NCBI RefSeq assembly: GCF_000421745.1
Contig: NZ_ATXP01000017.1
Span: 1 to 46,977 of the forward strand
From: Nesterenkonia alba DSM 19423
GTDB taxonomy: Bacteria > Actinomycetota > Actinomycetes > Actinomycetales > Micrococcaceae
Direction of reading: 5' to 3'
DNA: 46,977 nucleotides
The notes beneath the pieces are model-generated. The model had not been told where the DNA came from. It was given only the letters and a program-made list of their open reading frames with translations, and searched no databases. The position numbers were made by a program, and so were the translations under genes. Positions 8,809-17,592 of this stretch are shown here, piece after piece (the stretch's first letter is position 1; every line of letters begins with the position of its first letter).

Positions 8809-9200
8809 GTGAGGAGCGCGGTTCCGGGACGGTGTTGGCCTTGGGGATCATCGCCGCGCTGGTCATGCTCTTAGCGGTGATTCACGTGGTCACCGCTGCG
8901 GCGACGGCCAGGGCCCAGGCTGCCTCGGCGGCGGACCTGGCGGCCCTGGCCGCTGCCGACACCGCACGCGGCCTGGCGGTGGGTGATCCGTGCACCGTGG
9001 CCGAGCAGACCGCGCAGCGCAACGGTGCCGAGGTCCTCGACTGCCGGGTGGGCGGAGAGTGGGAGACCGAAGTGTGGGTGACCGCCCACGTGGAACTCCC
9101 CTTGGATCCGGGACTCACCGGGGAGTGGACACTGGGACCCCTGCGGGCCGAACACACCTCCCGTGCCGGGCCGCCGGAGGCACTACCGAGACCGGGCTAA
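8805..9200 (+). CDS. Rv3654c/TadG-type pilus locus protein
   Basis: A 131-residue protein starting with MSEERGSGTVLALG, then one hydrophobic helix (about residues 10-32) and an Ala-rich segment (ARAQAASAADLAALAAADTA) typical of the Rv3654c family, which is related to the TadE/TadG N-terminal region. The short remainder is probably outside the membrane. Translation is coupled to the TadE-like gene by an ATGA overlap. It ends only 6 bp before the convergent hypothetical gene, so there is no room for a terminator. Confidence 0.82.
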   Translation: MSEERGSGTVLALGIIAALVMLLAVIHVVTAAATARAQAASAADLAALAAADTARGLAVGDPCTVAEQTAQRNGAEVLDCRVGGEWETEVWVTAHVELPLDPGLTGEWTLGPLRAEHTSRAGPPEALPRPG

Positions 9201-9206
9201 CCGTCC

Positions 9207-9989
9207 TTAGTCGAAACCGAGGTCGCCGAAGTCTTCGCCGCCGTCGAGCAGCCAGTTGTACCGGACGGTGAGGACTCGTTCGAAGGCAGCCAGCGCCCCG
9301 GCGATGGCCACCACCGTGTTGAGCCAAGCGGGTAAGTTCACCGGGGAGGTCCAGGTCCCGACATACTGCTGCACCACATCCCACCGGGTCACCAGCTCGA
9401 CCATCTGCGGAATGCTCAGCACAAGCGCGATGATAAGCACCACGATGGCCCCGCGGCTTAGCCATGCGCCCAGCCGCGGCCACTTCTCCCCAAGCTGGGC
9501 CCGCAGCCCTTCGGCTGACCGCGGCTCCGGGGTGAGTAACTGGCCTTCCTGGCGGGTGTCGCCGTCGTCGTCGGGAACGTAATGCACCCGTTTGAGCCCC
9601 ACCATGCTGGCAGCGACCTCGATGACCCCACCGGGAACAGGGAACGCTGCGGGCAGTTCCGCGTAGGCGTGGTGCTTCCCATTGCGGTACAGCTGCGCCA
9701 CATACCCGCCATTGGTCCCGAAACTGAGGTAATCGACGACGACGGCGTAACTCACCTCAGACGGTTCCGCCGCCGTGGCGTGTCCCCCGGTGCCGGCGGC
9801 GGTGCGGGCTGCAGGCTGCGGGGGTGACGCTGTGGACGGGGAGCTGGCACGGTCTGTGTGTTCAGCCGGGTGGAACCAGAAGATGGATCGCCAGAGCATC
9901 TGCCACCAGTGAAACCGAGGCATCCGATGCCCGTGACCTGGTTGGACTTTGCTCATCCGACGACGGCGCCTGCTTCTGCGGGAGAACAT
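9207..9989 (-). CDS. Unrecognised membrane protein inside the Tad locus
   Basis: A 260-residue protein I do not recognise. It has a very basic N-terminus (FSRRSRRRRRM), a Ser/Pro/Ala-rich linker (about residues 50-85), a soluble stretch containing YVAQLYRNGKHHAYAE, and two hydrophobic segments near the C-terminus (around residues 185-203 and 225-240), ending in an acidic tail. An ATG nine codons upstream (10016) is possible. The ATG at 9989 is preferred because TACAGT lies 6 nt before it, fitting the TANNNT leaderless pattern seen elsewhere here. It follows tadC on the same strand and converges on the TadG-like gene, sitting at the junction of the two half-loci. Function unknown. Confidence 0.6.
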   Translation of the reverse strand: MFSRRSRRRRRMSKVQPGHGHRMPRFHWWQMLWRSIFWFHPAEHTDRASSPSTASPPQPAARTAAGTGGHATAAEPSEVSYAVVVDYLSFGTNGGYVAQLYRNGKHHAYAELPAAFPVPGGVIEVAASMVGLKRVHYVPDDDGDTRQEGQLLTPEPRSAEGLRAQLGEKWPRLGAWLSRGAIVVLIIALVLSIPQMVELVTRWDVVQQYVGTWTSPVNLPAWLNTVVAIAGALAAFERVLTVRYNWLLDGGEDFGDLGFD

Positions 9990-9995
9990 AGCTCC

Positions 9996-10001
9996 ACTGT
10001 A
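9996..10001 (-). promoter_or_regulatory. TANNNT -10 element (TACAGT) for the unrecognised membrane protein gene
   Basis: TACAGT ends 6 nt before the ATG at 9989, as expected for a leaderless transcript. No clear -35 box is seen. This is the reason for choosing the inner start. Confidence 0.45.
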
Positions 10002-10055
10002 TGCACCTGGATACATCTGTCTGCATCCGGGCGGCAGATGCCCTGGTGGTGGTCA

Positions 10056-10619
10056 TCACAGGGCGAAGGCCTCCGGGACCATGGAGAGGATCACCGGCAC
10101 CACCCCCAGCAGGATGAAGGCCGGCAGAAAACAGGCACCCAAAGGCAGCATCATCTTCACCCCGAGTTCAGCGGCGGCACGTTCGGCCTCGTGGCGTCGC
10201 TCAGCCCGGGCCTGGGCAGCAGCGGCTTCGAGCATGTCCGCACTCGGGGCACCGGTGGCGTACGCGAACCGTAGGTGGGCACAGTATCGACTCAGCTCGG
10301 CGTCTTCGCCCACCAGGCCGGCCGCCTGATCCCAGGGAGTACCCGCCGCCAAAGCCCGGTGGACTCGACTCAGCTCCTCCGCCCCCGACACCGAACGGGC
10401 CAACCGGTCCAGAGCGGCTTCGATCCCGACCCCTGCGGTGAGCAGCGCAGCGGTGAGATCCAACAGGGTCGCAGCATCCACCACGGCACAGGATTCCTGC
10501 CGGGACCCGCGGGCGTGACTCCACCAGCCGGTGGCCTGCCATCGGCTGGGACGGCTGGGACGCAGCAGAAGCAACACCGCCGCCATGGTGAACGCCGCAG
10601 CAGCCAGGGCGCCGATCAT
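10056..10619 (-). CDS. tadC: TadC-like type II/IV secretion platform protein (GspF domain)
   Basis: A 187-residue inner-membrane platform protein of the T2SSF/TadC type. It has an N-terminal helix (about residues 2-20), a cytoplasmic helical domain with the alternating Ala/Glu/Arg pattern of this fold (about 45-145), and hydrophobic C-terminal helices (PLGACFLPAFILLGVVPVIL). The start at 10619 has GGAGGT with a 6-nt spacer and overlaps the tadB stop by 4 bp, so the longer upstream frame is not needed. With TadB it would form the membrane base driven by the CpaF ATPase. Corresponds in position to Rv3657c. Confidence 0.85.
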   Translation of the reverse strand: MIGALAAAAFTMAAVLLLLRPSRPSRWQATGWWSHARGSRQESCAVVDAATLLDLTAALLTAGVGIEAALDRLARSVSGAEELSRVHRALAAGTPWDQAAGLVGEDAELSRYCAHLRFAYATGAPSADMLEAAAAQARAERRHEAERAAAELGVKMMLPLGACFLPAFILLGVVPVILSMVPEAFAL

Positions 10620-11341
10620 GGACGCACCTCCACGCCTCGGATCATTCGTCCGCTCCACACCCTCCCCAGGAAGAGGAAACCCACCCCGGTGGCCAGGCAC
10701 ACCAGTCCCAGTCCAGAACCCAGCAGCATGGCCACCGGATCGGCGCCCATGAGCTGTCCGAGCACCACCCCACCCAAGGGCAGCAGGCTGAGGATCAACT
10801 GGGTGAGCTTGGGGCCAGCAGATTCCTTCTCCACCGCGGCCTGGAGTTCGGCGGCTTCATCCAGGGATGCGGCAATCCGGTCCACCAGGCGGGCCAGTGG
10901 GGCTCCGGTCTGTTCGGACAGGGCGCTGACGGCCAATAATCGGTGCAGCACCTCGGCCACCTCCTGCGGTGGCTGCTGGGCCAGACTGCGGCGTAACCCC
11001 TCGGCCACACCTGCACCCGAGGCCTCTGCGGAAACGACCTGGTGAGCAGCCTCCGCCAAAGGGTGGTGGGGATCCCGGTCTCGCCAATGGTCCCGCAGAT
11101 CAGTCCAGGCGTGGCCCTCGGCACGACCGGACTGCAGCAGGGCCGAGAGCTGGCGTAGCAGCACCGCGGCGTCCTGGCGCAGGTGGGCATGCTGCTTCCT
11201 GCCGGTCCCCAGGCGCACCCCGGTGAGACGATCGGACAGGCGAGGAGACGACGTCGTACGCGTTCGCTGCGTGCCGGGCATCAGCAACAGCACGGCAGCG
11301 ACCACCGCCGCGAAGACACTTACCGGCAGGATGAGGTTCAT
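10616..11341 (-). CDS. tadB: TadB-like platform protein (GspF domain)
   Basis: A 241-residue membrane protein with an N-terminal helix (ILPVSVFAAVVAAVLLLM), a T2SSF-like cytoplasmic domain (about residues 50-170), and two or three C-terminal helices (LILSLLPLGGVVLGQLMG and VAMLLGSGLGLVCLATGVGFLFL). It pairs with TadC to anchor pilus or secretion assembly. The ATG at 11341 overlaps the cpaF stop (ATGA), which supports this start over the one six codons upstream. Corresponds in position to Rv3658c. Confidence 0.85.
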   Translation of the reverse strand: MNLILPVSVFAAVVAAVLLLMPGTQRTRTTSSPRLSDRLTGVRLGTGRKQHAHLRQDAAVLLRQLSALLQSGRAEGHAWTDLRDHWRDRDPHHPLAEAAHQVVSAEASGAGVAEGLRRSLAQQPPQEVAEVLHRLLAVSALSEQTGAPLARLVDRIAASLDEAAELQAAVEKESAGPKLTQLILSLLPLGGVVLGQLMGADPVAMLLGSGLGLVCLATGVGFLFLGRVWSGRMIRGVEVRP

Positions 11342-12459
11342 CCGAAGAAACCCTCCCACCCGGGTCCACGCCTGACCCGGTCGCTTTCAGTGGTGAGCAC
11401 CGGGGTCATGACCAGGCGACCGTCGTCGTAGTGCAGTGTGGACAGCGCAGTGGGTAGCCGTCGGCCGTGGCGGCGTTCCATGTGGATCACCGCATGCAGG
11501 GCAGCAGCCGCCTGAAGTCGGACAGTCTCCGGGGTCAGACCAGCCAGCGCACCCATGGCCACCAACCGCGCGGGGACAGCCTCCGGGGAGTTGGCGTGGA
11601 CTGTGCCGCCGGCCCCCGAATGCCCGGTGTTCATCGCGGTGAGGAAATCCCGCAGTTCCGCGCCGCGGCATTCCCCCACGATGAGCCGATCCGGACGCAT
11701 CCGGAGGGTTTCCCGGACCAACTGGCCCATGTCCACCCGGCCTGCGCCTTCGACATTGCCACCGCGACCCTGCAGGTGCACCACATGGGGGTGGCTGGGA
11801 AGCATCTCAGTGGTGTCCTCGACGATGATGATCCGCTCGGTCGCTGGAACCTCGGCAAGCATCGCCGCCAGCAGAGAGGTTTTCCCCGAGCCCGTGGCCC
11901 CGGAGACCAGACAGTTCAACCGTGCCGAGACAATGTGCCTGACGGCGGTGAGCCACTCGTTAGCGCCGGTCCACTGGGCCGCGAGAGTCTCGAGCCCGGC
12001 GGTGGAGCTGCGCGCCACCCGGACTGAGATCATGGTTCCCTCCACTGCAATGGGCGGAATGACCGCGTGGATACGGCAGTTGCCGATCCGGCCGTCAGCG
12101 CAGGGGTGGCCTTCATCGAGACGGCCACCGGCCACGCTGATGAGTCGACGCGCCAAAGCCCGGGCTTGTTCTTCGGATTCCAGGCGTACACCGGTGTGTT
12201 GGAGACCCTGGGCGCCATCGGTCCAGATGCTGCGGTGCTGGTCGAGCACCACATCAGTGACCCCGGGAGTGTCCACGAACTGCTGGAGGGGACCGAGCCC
12301 GACCAGCTCGTCACGCAGGGTGCGGACCAGTTGTTGGGTGGCGCCTGAGCTCAGTGCCAGGCCTTCAGCCCGGATGGCCTCGGCGATGCGGGCAGCGGTC
12401 ACCGGTTCCCCGGAGGAGGTCAGTTTCTCCCGGAGTGCTTCGAGACGCTGGTCATCCAT
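11338..12459 (-). CDS. cpaF: CpaF/TadA family secretion ATPase
   Basis: A 373-residue VirB11/GspE-type ATPase that would power Tad pilus or secretion assembly at the membrane. The N-terminal domain contains the segment DELVGLGPLQQFVDTPGVTD. The Walker A motif is GATGSGKTS with Lys193, followed by an IIIVEDTTE acidic box, the MRPDRLIVGECRG Walker B region, and a His box with TGHSGAGGTVHANSP. Many similar frames continue upstream, but the ATG at 12459 overlaps the upstream gene by 8 bp (ATGGATGA) and has GGAG 6 nt before it. It is the third of four coupled minus-strand genes. Confidence 0.92.
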   Translation of the reverse strand: MDDQRLEALREKLTSSGEPVTAARIAEAIRAEGLALSSGATQQLVRTLRDELVGLGPLQQFVDTPGVTDVVLDQHRSIWTDGAQGLQHTGVRLESEEQARALARRLISVAGGRLDEGHPCADGRIGNCRIHAVIPPIAVEGTMISVRVARSSTAGLETLAAQWTGANEWLTAVRHIVSARLNCLVSGATGSGKTSLLAAMLAEVPATERIIIVEDTTEMLPSHPHVVHLQGRGGNVEGAGRVDMGQLVRETLRMRPDRLIVGECRGAELRDFLTAMNTGHSGAGGTVHANSPEAVPARLVAMGALAGLTPETVRLQAAAALHAVIHMERRHGRRLPTALSTLHYDDGRLVMTPVLTTESDRVRRGPGWEGFFG

Positions 12460-13555
12460 GGTGGACTCCGAGGTGTTCCAGCAGAGAGTGGACCAAGCGG
12501 GTACCCCGGGTGGTGCGGAGCATCTCGTAAGCTTCAGCGGGGTCATCGCTGCGGGCCAGCCACCGCTGCTCGGCGAGGTCTGCGACCACCCTCGCGCCGA
12601 GTGCTTCCTCCATCTCCGCGACACCCCACCCCGGTGAGGCGCGGCCATTGAGAACCACTGCCGTGTCCCCACCTGAGGTCCGCTGAAGCAGTTGCGCAGC
12701 GGCATCGGCCCCACGCAGAGACGGCCGGGTCACCACCAGCACCGTGTCGAGGTGTTCAGCCAGTGGTGCGGCCGCATCCCCACGGCTGAGATCGACCACC
12801 ACCGGGTCGAAAGCCCGAGCGGCGGCTCGGAGCACAGCGCCCAAACCCGCGACGGCCCCTGCGCCGCCAGAGGTCTTGGTACTGTCGCCATCTTCGGCAG
12901 GGGGAACCCCCGCTCCGGTGAGTACATGGACCCCGTCCACCACGGGTGCGGCGGTGTGCAGATGACTGGAGGAGATCTCCCCTTCAGCGCCCAACAGCTG
13001 CGGCAGGGTCAGTCCGCCACCGGCCAGTGTCCCGGCAGCACGGGCTTGTTCTACCAGGTGGGACGCGCCGCTGCCGGGCCTGAAGTCCGCGTCAATGAGC
13101 ATAGGCCGGTGCCCCAGCACTGCGGCCTCGGCACTGAGCAGGTAGGCAAACGTCGTCACCCCCACACCTCCGAGCGCCCCCACCAGCCCGAGTACTCGCC
13201 CCGCGGACCGCTCCAGGACCCGGGCGGACAGGTGCTCGGAGAGCCACCGCTCAGCTCGGGGAAGCGGGACCGGCACAGTAGCCGGGCATTGGCTCGCCGC
13301 ACGGAAGAGGGCGTCGTCGTCGGTTCCGACCATGAGCACCTCAGCGGGAACCCGGACCGAGGGCGGAGGCATCTCCGGGGTGCACAGCACAGCTGAAGAC
13401 GCCGCACCAAGGCTGGTGCCGGCGTCGTGCCAGTTCTGACGTACTTCGAGGCGGGCACCCACCACAGCGGCGATAAGAGCCAGGTCATCACGGATCTGCG
13501 GATCACCGGTGACTAACAGCACTGTGGGTTCGGTGGTCTCAGCAACTCGGGGCAT
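12452..13555 (-). CDS. Ssd/CpaE-like septum-site-determining protein with degenerate P-loop
   Basis: A 367-residue protein matching the Rv3660c (Ssd) family, MinD/ParA-fold proteins found at the head of actinobacterial Tad loci. The N-terminal 110 residues resemble a receiver-like domain. The P-loop region reads GALGGVGVTTFAYLLS: it keeps the Gly/Thr frame of a deviant Walker A but lacks both signature lysines, so ATP hydrolysis is doubtful. MLIDADFRPGSGASHL follows as the switch region. It is first in the minus-strand operon and overlaps cpaF by 8 bp. By analogy with CpaE it may localise the pilus machine, or by analogy with Ssd affect septation; both are inference. Confidence 0.8.
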   Translation of the reverse strand: MPRVAETTEPTVLLVTGDPQIRDDLALIAAVVGARLEVRQNWHDAGTSLGAASSAVLCTPEMPPPSVRVPAEVLMVGTDDDALFRAASQCPATVPVPLPRAERWLSEHLSARVLERSAGRVLGLVGALGGVGVTTFAYLLSAEAAVLGHRPMLIDADFRPGSGASHLVEQARAAGTLAGGGLTLPQLLGAEGEISSSHLHTAAPVVDGVHVLTGAGVPPAEDGDSTKTSGGAGAVAGLGAVLRAAARAFDPVVVDLSRGDAAAPLAEHLDTVLVVTRPSLRGADAAAQLLQRTSGGDTAVVLNGRASPGWGVAEMEEALGARVVADLAEQRWLARSDDPAEAYEMLRTTRGTRLVHSLLEHLGVHHG

Positions 13556-13675
13556 GCCCCCAGGCTGGGCCGAAACCTGCCACCTGAGTGCGCCTCACCG
13601 CGCCGGATGTGGATATTCCCGGCGCGTCATCTCGCCGCATACGTGACTGTGGAAAACTCAGTGCACCCACCGGTT

Positions 13676-14458
13676 TCAGGGTGTGAGGGTGTAGCCCTCT
13701 TCGCGCAGTTGGCGTCGGGTGTATCCGGCCATCATCTTCTCCCGCAGCTCTTCACGCCCCGGTTTCAACTCATAGGCCAGCAGCTGCCGTGCGGCCTCCG
13801 GTTCGGTCTCCCCGATGCCGAACGAGGGGCACCACTGGCTGACCGGACAGGCCCCACACGCCGGGCGACGGGAGTGGCAGATCCGCCGGCCGTGGTAGAT
13901 CAACCGGTGACTCAACGGCGTCCAATCCTTGGGCTCGAAGAGCTCGGCGACGTCCCGTTCCACTTTCACCGGGTCAGTCTGCTCCGTCATGCCCAACCGG
14001 CGGGCTAACCGACCGAAGTGCGTATCCACGGTGAGCCCCGGCTGGCCAAAAGCATTACCCAGCACCACAAACGCGGTCTTCCGCCCCACCCCAGGCAACC
14101 GCACCAGCTCGTCCATGGTCTCGGGCACCTCGCCGTCGTGCTCGGTGACCAGCGCGTTCGCCAAGCCCAGCAGTGCCTTGGTCTTGGAGTTGTAGAACCC
14201 GGTGGGTTTAATGATCTCCGCTAGCTCTGTCTCCTGAGCCGCGGCCATGGCATAGGCGTCAGGGTAGCGGGCGAACAACCGCGGGGTGACCTGGTTGACC
14301 CGAACATCGGTGGTCTGAGCGGAAAGCACCGTGGCGACCAGCAGCTCGAAGGGGTTCTCAAAGTCCAGCTCCGCGACCGCATAGGGGTAGATCTCCCCCA
14401 GCACGCGGTTGATCTTGCGCACGCGGCGCTTCTTCGCCAGCAGCGTCTCCTCAGGCAC
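13676..14458 (-). CDS. nth: Endonuclease III, DNA glycosylase/AP lyase
   Basis: A base-excision repair enzyme removing oxidised pyrimidines. The helix-hairpin-helix LPGVGRKTA carries catalytic Lys127, and Asp145 sits in [13 protein letters not shown], the expected 18 residues later. The C-terminal iron-sulfur loop has the Cys-x6-Cys-x2-Cys-x5-Cys spacing ([17 protein letters not shown]). The frame is open upstream to a GTG at 14515 (279 residues). I prefer the GTG at 14458 (260 residues) because TACGAT lies 6 nt before it and the family normally begins shortly before the RINRVL segment. The gene matches Rv3674c in the syntenic M. tuberculosis region. Confidence 0.92.
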   Translation of the reverse strand: MPEETLLAKKRRVRKINRVLGEIYPYAVAELDFENPFELLVATVLSAQTTDVRVNQVTPRLFARYPDAYAMAAAQETELAEIIKPTGFYNSKTKALLGLANALVTEHDGEVPETMDELVRLPGVGRKTAFVVLGNAFGQPGLTVDTHFGRLARRLGMTEQTDPVKVERDVAELFEPKDWTPLSHRLIYHGRRICHSRRPACGACPVSQWCPSFGIGETEPEAARQLLAYELKPGREELREKMMAGYTRRQLREEGYTLTP

Positions 14459-14464
14459 CGCACC

Positions 14465-14470
14465 ATCGTA
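14465..14470 (-). promoter_or_regulatory. TANNNT -10 element (TACGAT) for nth
   Basis: TACGAT lies 6 nt before the GTG at 14458, which suggests leaderless transcription and decides the chosen start. Confidence 0.45.
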
Positions 14471-14625
14471 TCCGGCCAATTCCCAGCCTCCGACGACGAC
14501 GCCGGCACCCGCCACCAGGGCACATTTCCGTCTGGTATGAGGCCACCTGATCCGCAGACCGCACAGAAGCTACCGCCCGCCGTGATGAATTCTCACCCAC
14601 GTCAGATACGTGCTATACATCACAT

Positions 14626-14641
14626 TGTGACCTGGGTCTCG
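14626..14641. promoter_or_regulatory. Possible Crp/GlxR-type site upstream of acs
   Basis: TGTGACCTGGGTCTCG matches 8 of the 10 half-site bases of TGTGA-N6-TCACA. It lies about 90 bp before acs, just after a TATACAT sequence (14614-14620) that could be a -10 box. A Crp-family gene is encoded at 20357. Control of acs by cAMP regulators is known in mycobacteria and corynebacteria; binding here is inference. Confidence 0.3.
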
Positions 14642-14727
14642 TCATCGTGTGCGGAGCACGCTATCGTGAGAACGAGTCCGCGAACGCCGCTGCCGCCGAG
14701 CAGCTTGAGAAGGAGGACCTGCAGCGC

Positions 14728-16707
14728 ATGACCACTACTGAGAACGCCGAGACCACCACCTTCCCACCGAGTGAAGAATTCGCCGCCAACGCCGTTGCCA
14801 CCGCGGAGAAATACGAGGCGGCCACAGCCGACCGCCTCGGCTACTGGGCAGATCAGGCCCGCTCAACGTTGAGCTGGGACACTGACTTCTCTGAGGTGCT
14901 CGACTGGTCGGAGGCACCCTTCGCCAAGTGGTTCATCGGGGGTGAGCTCAACGCCGCCTACAACGCCGTAGACCGGCACGTCGAGGCCGGCCGCGGTGAC
15001 CGGGTCGCCATCCACTTCGAGGGTGAGCCGGGCGATACCCGCACTCTGACCTATGCGGAGATGAAAGACGAGGTCGCCCGCGCGGCCAATGCGTTCGAAT
15101 CCCTCGGCGTCACCAAGGGCGACCGGGTTGCTGTCTACATGCCGATGATCCCCGAGACCATCGTGACCATGTTGGCCTGCGCGCGCATCGGGGCGGTGCA
15201 CTCGGTGGTCTTCGGCGGGTTCTCCGCCGACGCTCTGCGCTCCCGGGTCGATGACGCCGAGGCCAAGCTCATCGTCACCGCGGACGGCTCCTACCGCCGC
15301 GGTAAGCCCTCGATGCTCAAGCCCAATGTGGATGAAGCCCTCAGCCAGCCCGGCCACACGGTGGAGAAAGTCCTCGTGGTCAAGCGCAACGAGGAGGAGG
15401 TCTCCTTCACCGAGGGGCGTGACCTGTGGTGGCACGACGTCGTCCCCGGCCAGTCCACCGAGCACAGCTATGTGCCCCACGACTCTGAGCACCCGTTGTT
15501 CATCCTCTACACCTCCGGTACCACCGGGAAACCCAAGGGAATCCTGCACACCACCGGCGGGTACCTGACCCAGACCGCGGTGACGCACCGGGACAGCTTC
15601 GATCTCAAGCCTGAGCAGGATGTGTACTGGTGCTCTGCCGACGTCGGATGGATCACCGGCCACAGTTACATCGTCTACGGCCCGATGACCAACGGCGCCA
15701 CTCAGGTGATCTACGAAGGCACCCCGGACACCCCGCACAAGGGCCGGCTGTGGGAGATTGTGCAGAAGTACAAAGTCACCCAGCTGTACACCGCACCCAC
15801 CCTCATCCGCACCTGTATGAAGTGGGGCAGGGAAATCCCTGACCAGTACGACCTCTCCAGCCTGCGCGTGCTCGGCACCGTGGGCGAGGCCATCAACCCG
15901 GAGGCCTGGCTGTGGTTCCGTGAGGTCATCGGGGCCAATAACGGCCCGGGCAAGGAGCCCAAGGAACACCCGGCCCCGATCGTGGACACCTGGTGGCAGA
16001 CCGAGACCGGCGGCCACATGATCGCCCCGCTGCCCGGGGTGACCGCGACCAAGCCCGGTTCCGCCCAAACCCCGGTGCCCGGGATTGAGGTCGGCATCGT
16101 CGATGAGATGGGCGAGGAAGTCGGCCGGGGCGAGTCCGGGCTGCTGGTGGTCAAGGAGCCGTGGCCCGGGATGCTGCGCGGCATCTACAACAACCCTGAG
16201 CGGTACAAGGACACCTACTGGTCGCGGTTTGGCACAGACCTGTACTTCGCCGGCGATGGAGCCCGGTACGACGACGACGGCGACATCTGGCTCATGGGCC
16301 GGGTCGACGACGTCATGAACGTCTCCGGTCACCGACTCTCCACCACAGAGATCGAATCCGCTCTGGTGGCGCACGAATCGGTCGCAGAAGCCGCTGTGGT
16401 CGGGGCGAAGGACGCCACCACCGGTGAAGCCGTCGTCGCGTTCGTCATCCTGCGTGGAGGCTATGAGGACGACGGCAGCTTGGAAGAGACGCTGCGCAAT
16501 CACGTGCGGGCTGAGATCGGGCCAATCGCCAAGCCGCGCAATGTGCTCATTGTGCCGGAGCTGCCGAAGACCCGGTCCGGGAAGATCATGCGCCGCCTGC
16601 TGAAGAACGTCGCCAACGGTGATGAGGTCGGCGACGCCTCGACCTTGGCAGACCCCACCATCATGGAGAAGATCGCTGAGGACATGCGCACCAAGCACGG
16701 CAGCTGA
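14728..16707 (+). CDS. acs: Acetyl-CoA synthetase, AMP-forming
   Basis: A 659-residue cytoplasmic enzyme activating acetate to acetyl-CoA via acetyl-AMP. Visible motifs are the phosphate-binding loop [11 protein letters not shown], the substrate and adenylate motif [11 protein letters not shown], the hinge region [18 protein letters not shown], and the C-terminal TRSGKIMRR with catalytic Lys619, the residue that Pat-type acetyltransferases modify in this family. Length is normal. The frame extends 27 codons upstream, but the ATG at 14728 has AAGGAGG (14710-14716) before it, with a rather long 11-nt spacer. It is divergent from nth. Position matches Rv3667. A strong hairpin follows the stop codon. 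Confidence 0.95.
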   Translation: MTTTENAETTTFPPSEEFAANAVATAEKYEAATADRLGYWADQARSTLSWDTDFSEVLDWSEAPFAKWFIGGELNAAYNAVDRHVEAGRGDRVAIHFEGEPGDTRTLTYAEMKDEVARAANAFESLGVTKGDRVAVYMPMIPETIVTMLACARIGAVHSVVFGGFSADALRSRVDDAEAKLIVTADGSYRRGKPSMLKPNVDEALSQPGHTVEKVLVVKRNEEEVSFTEGRDLWWHDVVPGQSTEHSYVPHDSEHPLFILYTSGTTGKPKGILHTTGGYLTQTAVTHRDSFDLKPEQDVYWCSADVGWITGHSYIVYGPMTNGATQVIYEGTPDTPHKGRLWEIVQKYKVTQLYTAPTLIRTCMKWGREIPDQYDLSSLRVLGTVGEAINPEAWLWFREVIGANNGPGKEPKEHPAPIVDTWWQTETGGHMIAPLPGVTATKPGSAQTPVPGIEVGIVDEMGEEVGRGESGLLVVKEPWPGMLRGIYNNPERYKDTYWSRFGTDLYFAGDGARYDDDGDIWLMGRVDDVMNVSGHRLSTTEIESALVAHESVAEAAVVGAKDATTGEAVVAFVILRGGYEDDGSLEETLRNHVRAEIGPIAKPRNVLIVPELPKTRSGKIMRRLLKNVANGDEVGDASTLADPTIMEKIAEDMRTKHGS

Positions 16708-16725
16708 GCCGAGACACCATTGCTG

Positions 16726-16765
16726 CGGTGGGTCCCCCAGTGCATCGGCACGGAGGGACCCACCG
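16726..16765 (+). terminator. Hairpin terminator after acs
   Basis: A perfect 11-bp stem (CGGTGGGTCCC at 16726-16736 with GGGACCCACCG at 16755-16765) contains an inner GTGC/GCAC stem. It begins 19 bp after the acs stop. There is no U-tract, as is usual in actinobacteria. Confidence 0.7.
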
Positions 16766-17077
16766 GCGTGTGCACCACCTTGCCCCTGGCCGTCTCACGG
16801 CTGTTACCGCAGCGCTCTCACCCGGCAGCAGCCGCCCACCCGGCGGCGGCCGCCTGAGGGCTCCCGTAGCCCCAGCCTGTAGAACCGGCTGAGGCCACCT
16901 CCGTGGCCTCGCCCTATGGGCCACACGGGCCTGGCCCCGGGGCCTGGGCTGTAGGGGCTGGGCATCAATGCACCGGACCGCAGCTGCGGCTTCCAGAGCG
17001 CACAGCGGCCGGAGGCCGGCGGTGTTATCACCAGAGTGCCCCGTTACCGGCGGTAGCTGCCCCGGTATGGTGAGGAC
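16766..17077. other. 312-bp non-coding GC-rich gap with hairpins between acs and aroQ
   Basis: No gene is supported here. A perfect 8-bp hairpin, GAGGCCAC-CTCC-GTGGCCTC, lies at 16891-16910, followed by self-complementary GGCC/CCGG runs around 16925-16950. The end of the gap holds the aroQ promoter (TATGGT, 17066-17071). The rest shows nothing I can interpret. Confidence 0.5.
17066..17071 (+). promoter_or_regulatory. TANNNT -10 element (TATGGT) for aroQ
   Basis: TATGGT lies 6 nt before the ATG at 17078, so the transcript would be leaderless. The same bases overlap a GTGAGGA Shine-Dalgarno-like run. A very similar start region precedes the asparaginase gene at 32961. Confidence 0.5.
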
Positions 17078-17527
17078 ATGACTGAGACCGCACGACTGCT
17101 GATCCTGCACGGGCCGAACTTGAACTTACTCGGAACCCGCGAACCAGGCATCTACGGCACCTCCACTCTGGATGACATCAACGCCCAGTGCCGCACTACA
17201 GCAGCAGAACACGGCGTCGAGGTGGACATTGTGCAGTCCAACCACGAAGGCGAGCTGGTCGAGGCGATCCAGGCGGCAGCCGGGCGCGCTGACGGCGTCG
17301 TCATCAATCCAGCGGCCTACACCCACACTTCGGTGGCGATCGCCGATGCCTTGGCGGCCGTGGGCCTGCCGCTGGTGGAGGTGCACCTGTCCAATGTGCA
17401 CGCCCGGGAGGACTTCCGCCGGCACTCCTACGTCTCTCCGCTCGCCAGTGCGGTGATTGCCGGAGCCGGTCCGGCCGGCTACCGCTACGCCATCGACCAC
17501 CTCGCACACCTGCTCCGCACCACCTAA
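17078..17527 (+). CDS. aroQ: 3-dehydroquinate dehydratase, type II
   Basis: A 149-residue type II dehydroquinase, catalysing the third step of the shikimate pathway (3-dehydroquinate to 3-dehydroshikimate). The N-terminal motif [16 protein letters not shown] carries the catalytic Tyr and the Arg of the mobile lid. [12 protein letters not shown] forms the active-site floor and VEVHLSN supplies the catalytic His. Length is typical and the enzyme normally forms a dodecamer. No other shikimate gene is adjacent, so it stands alone between acs and the palindrome-flanked nuclease gene. Confidence 0.95.
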   Translation: MTETARLLILHGPNLNLLGTREPGIYGTSTLDDINAQCRTTAAEHGVEVDIVQSNHEGELVEAIQAAAGRADGVVINPAAYTHTSVAIADALAAVGLPLVEVHLSNVHAREDFRRHSYVSPLASAVIAGAGPAGYRYAIDHLAHLLRTT

Positions 17528-17542
17528 CCCTCCCCCGCTACC

Positions 17543-17576
17543 CCCACCCCGTCCCACCCCGTCCCACCCCGTCCCG
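17543..17576. repeat. Short tandem repeat of a 10-bp CCCCGTCCCA unit
   Basis: About three copies of CCCCGTCCCA lie directly after aroQ and just before the first palindrome of the 17.6-18.9 kb cassette. A slippage-prone homopyrimidine tract; no function is assigned. Confidence 0.6.
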
Positions 17577-17592
17577 GCCCTTCTTCCCAGCT

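Noticed and set aside
14863-16698. 611-codon minus-strand frame opposite acs
   Set aside because: Acs has all catalytic motifs on the plus strand. The opposite frame is a product of high GC at third codon positions and resembles no protein.
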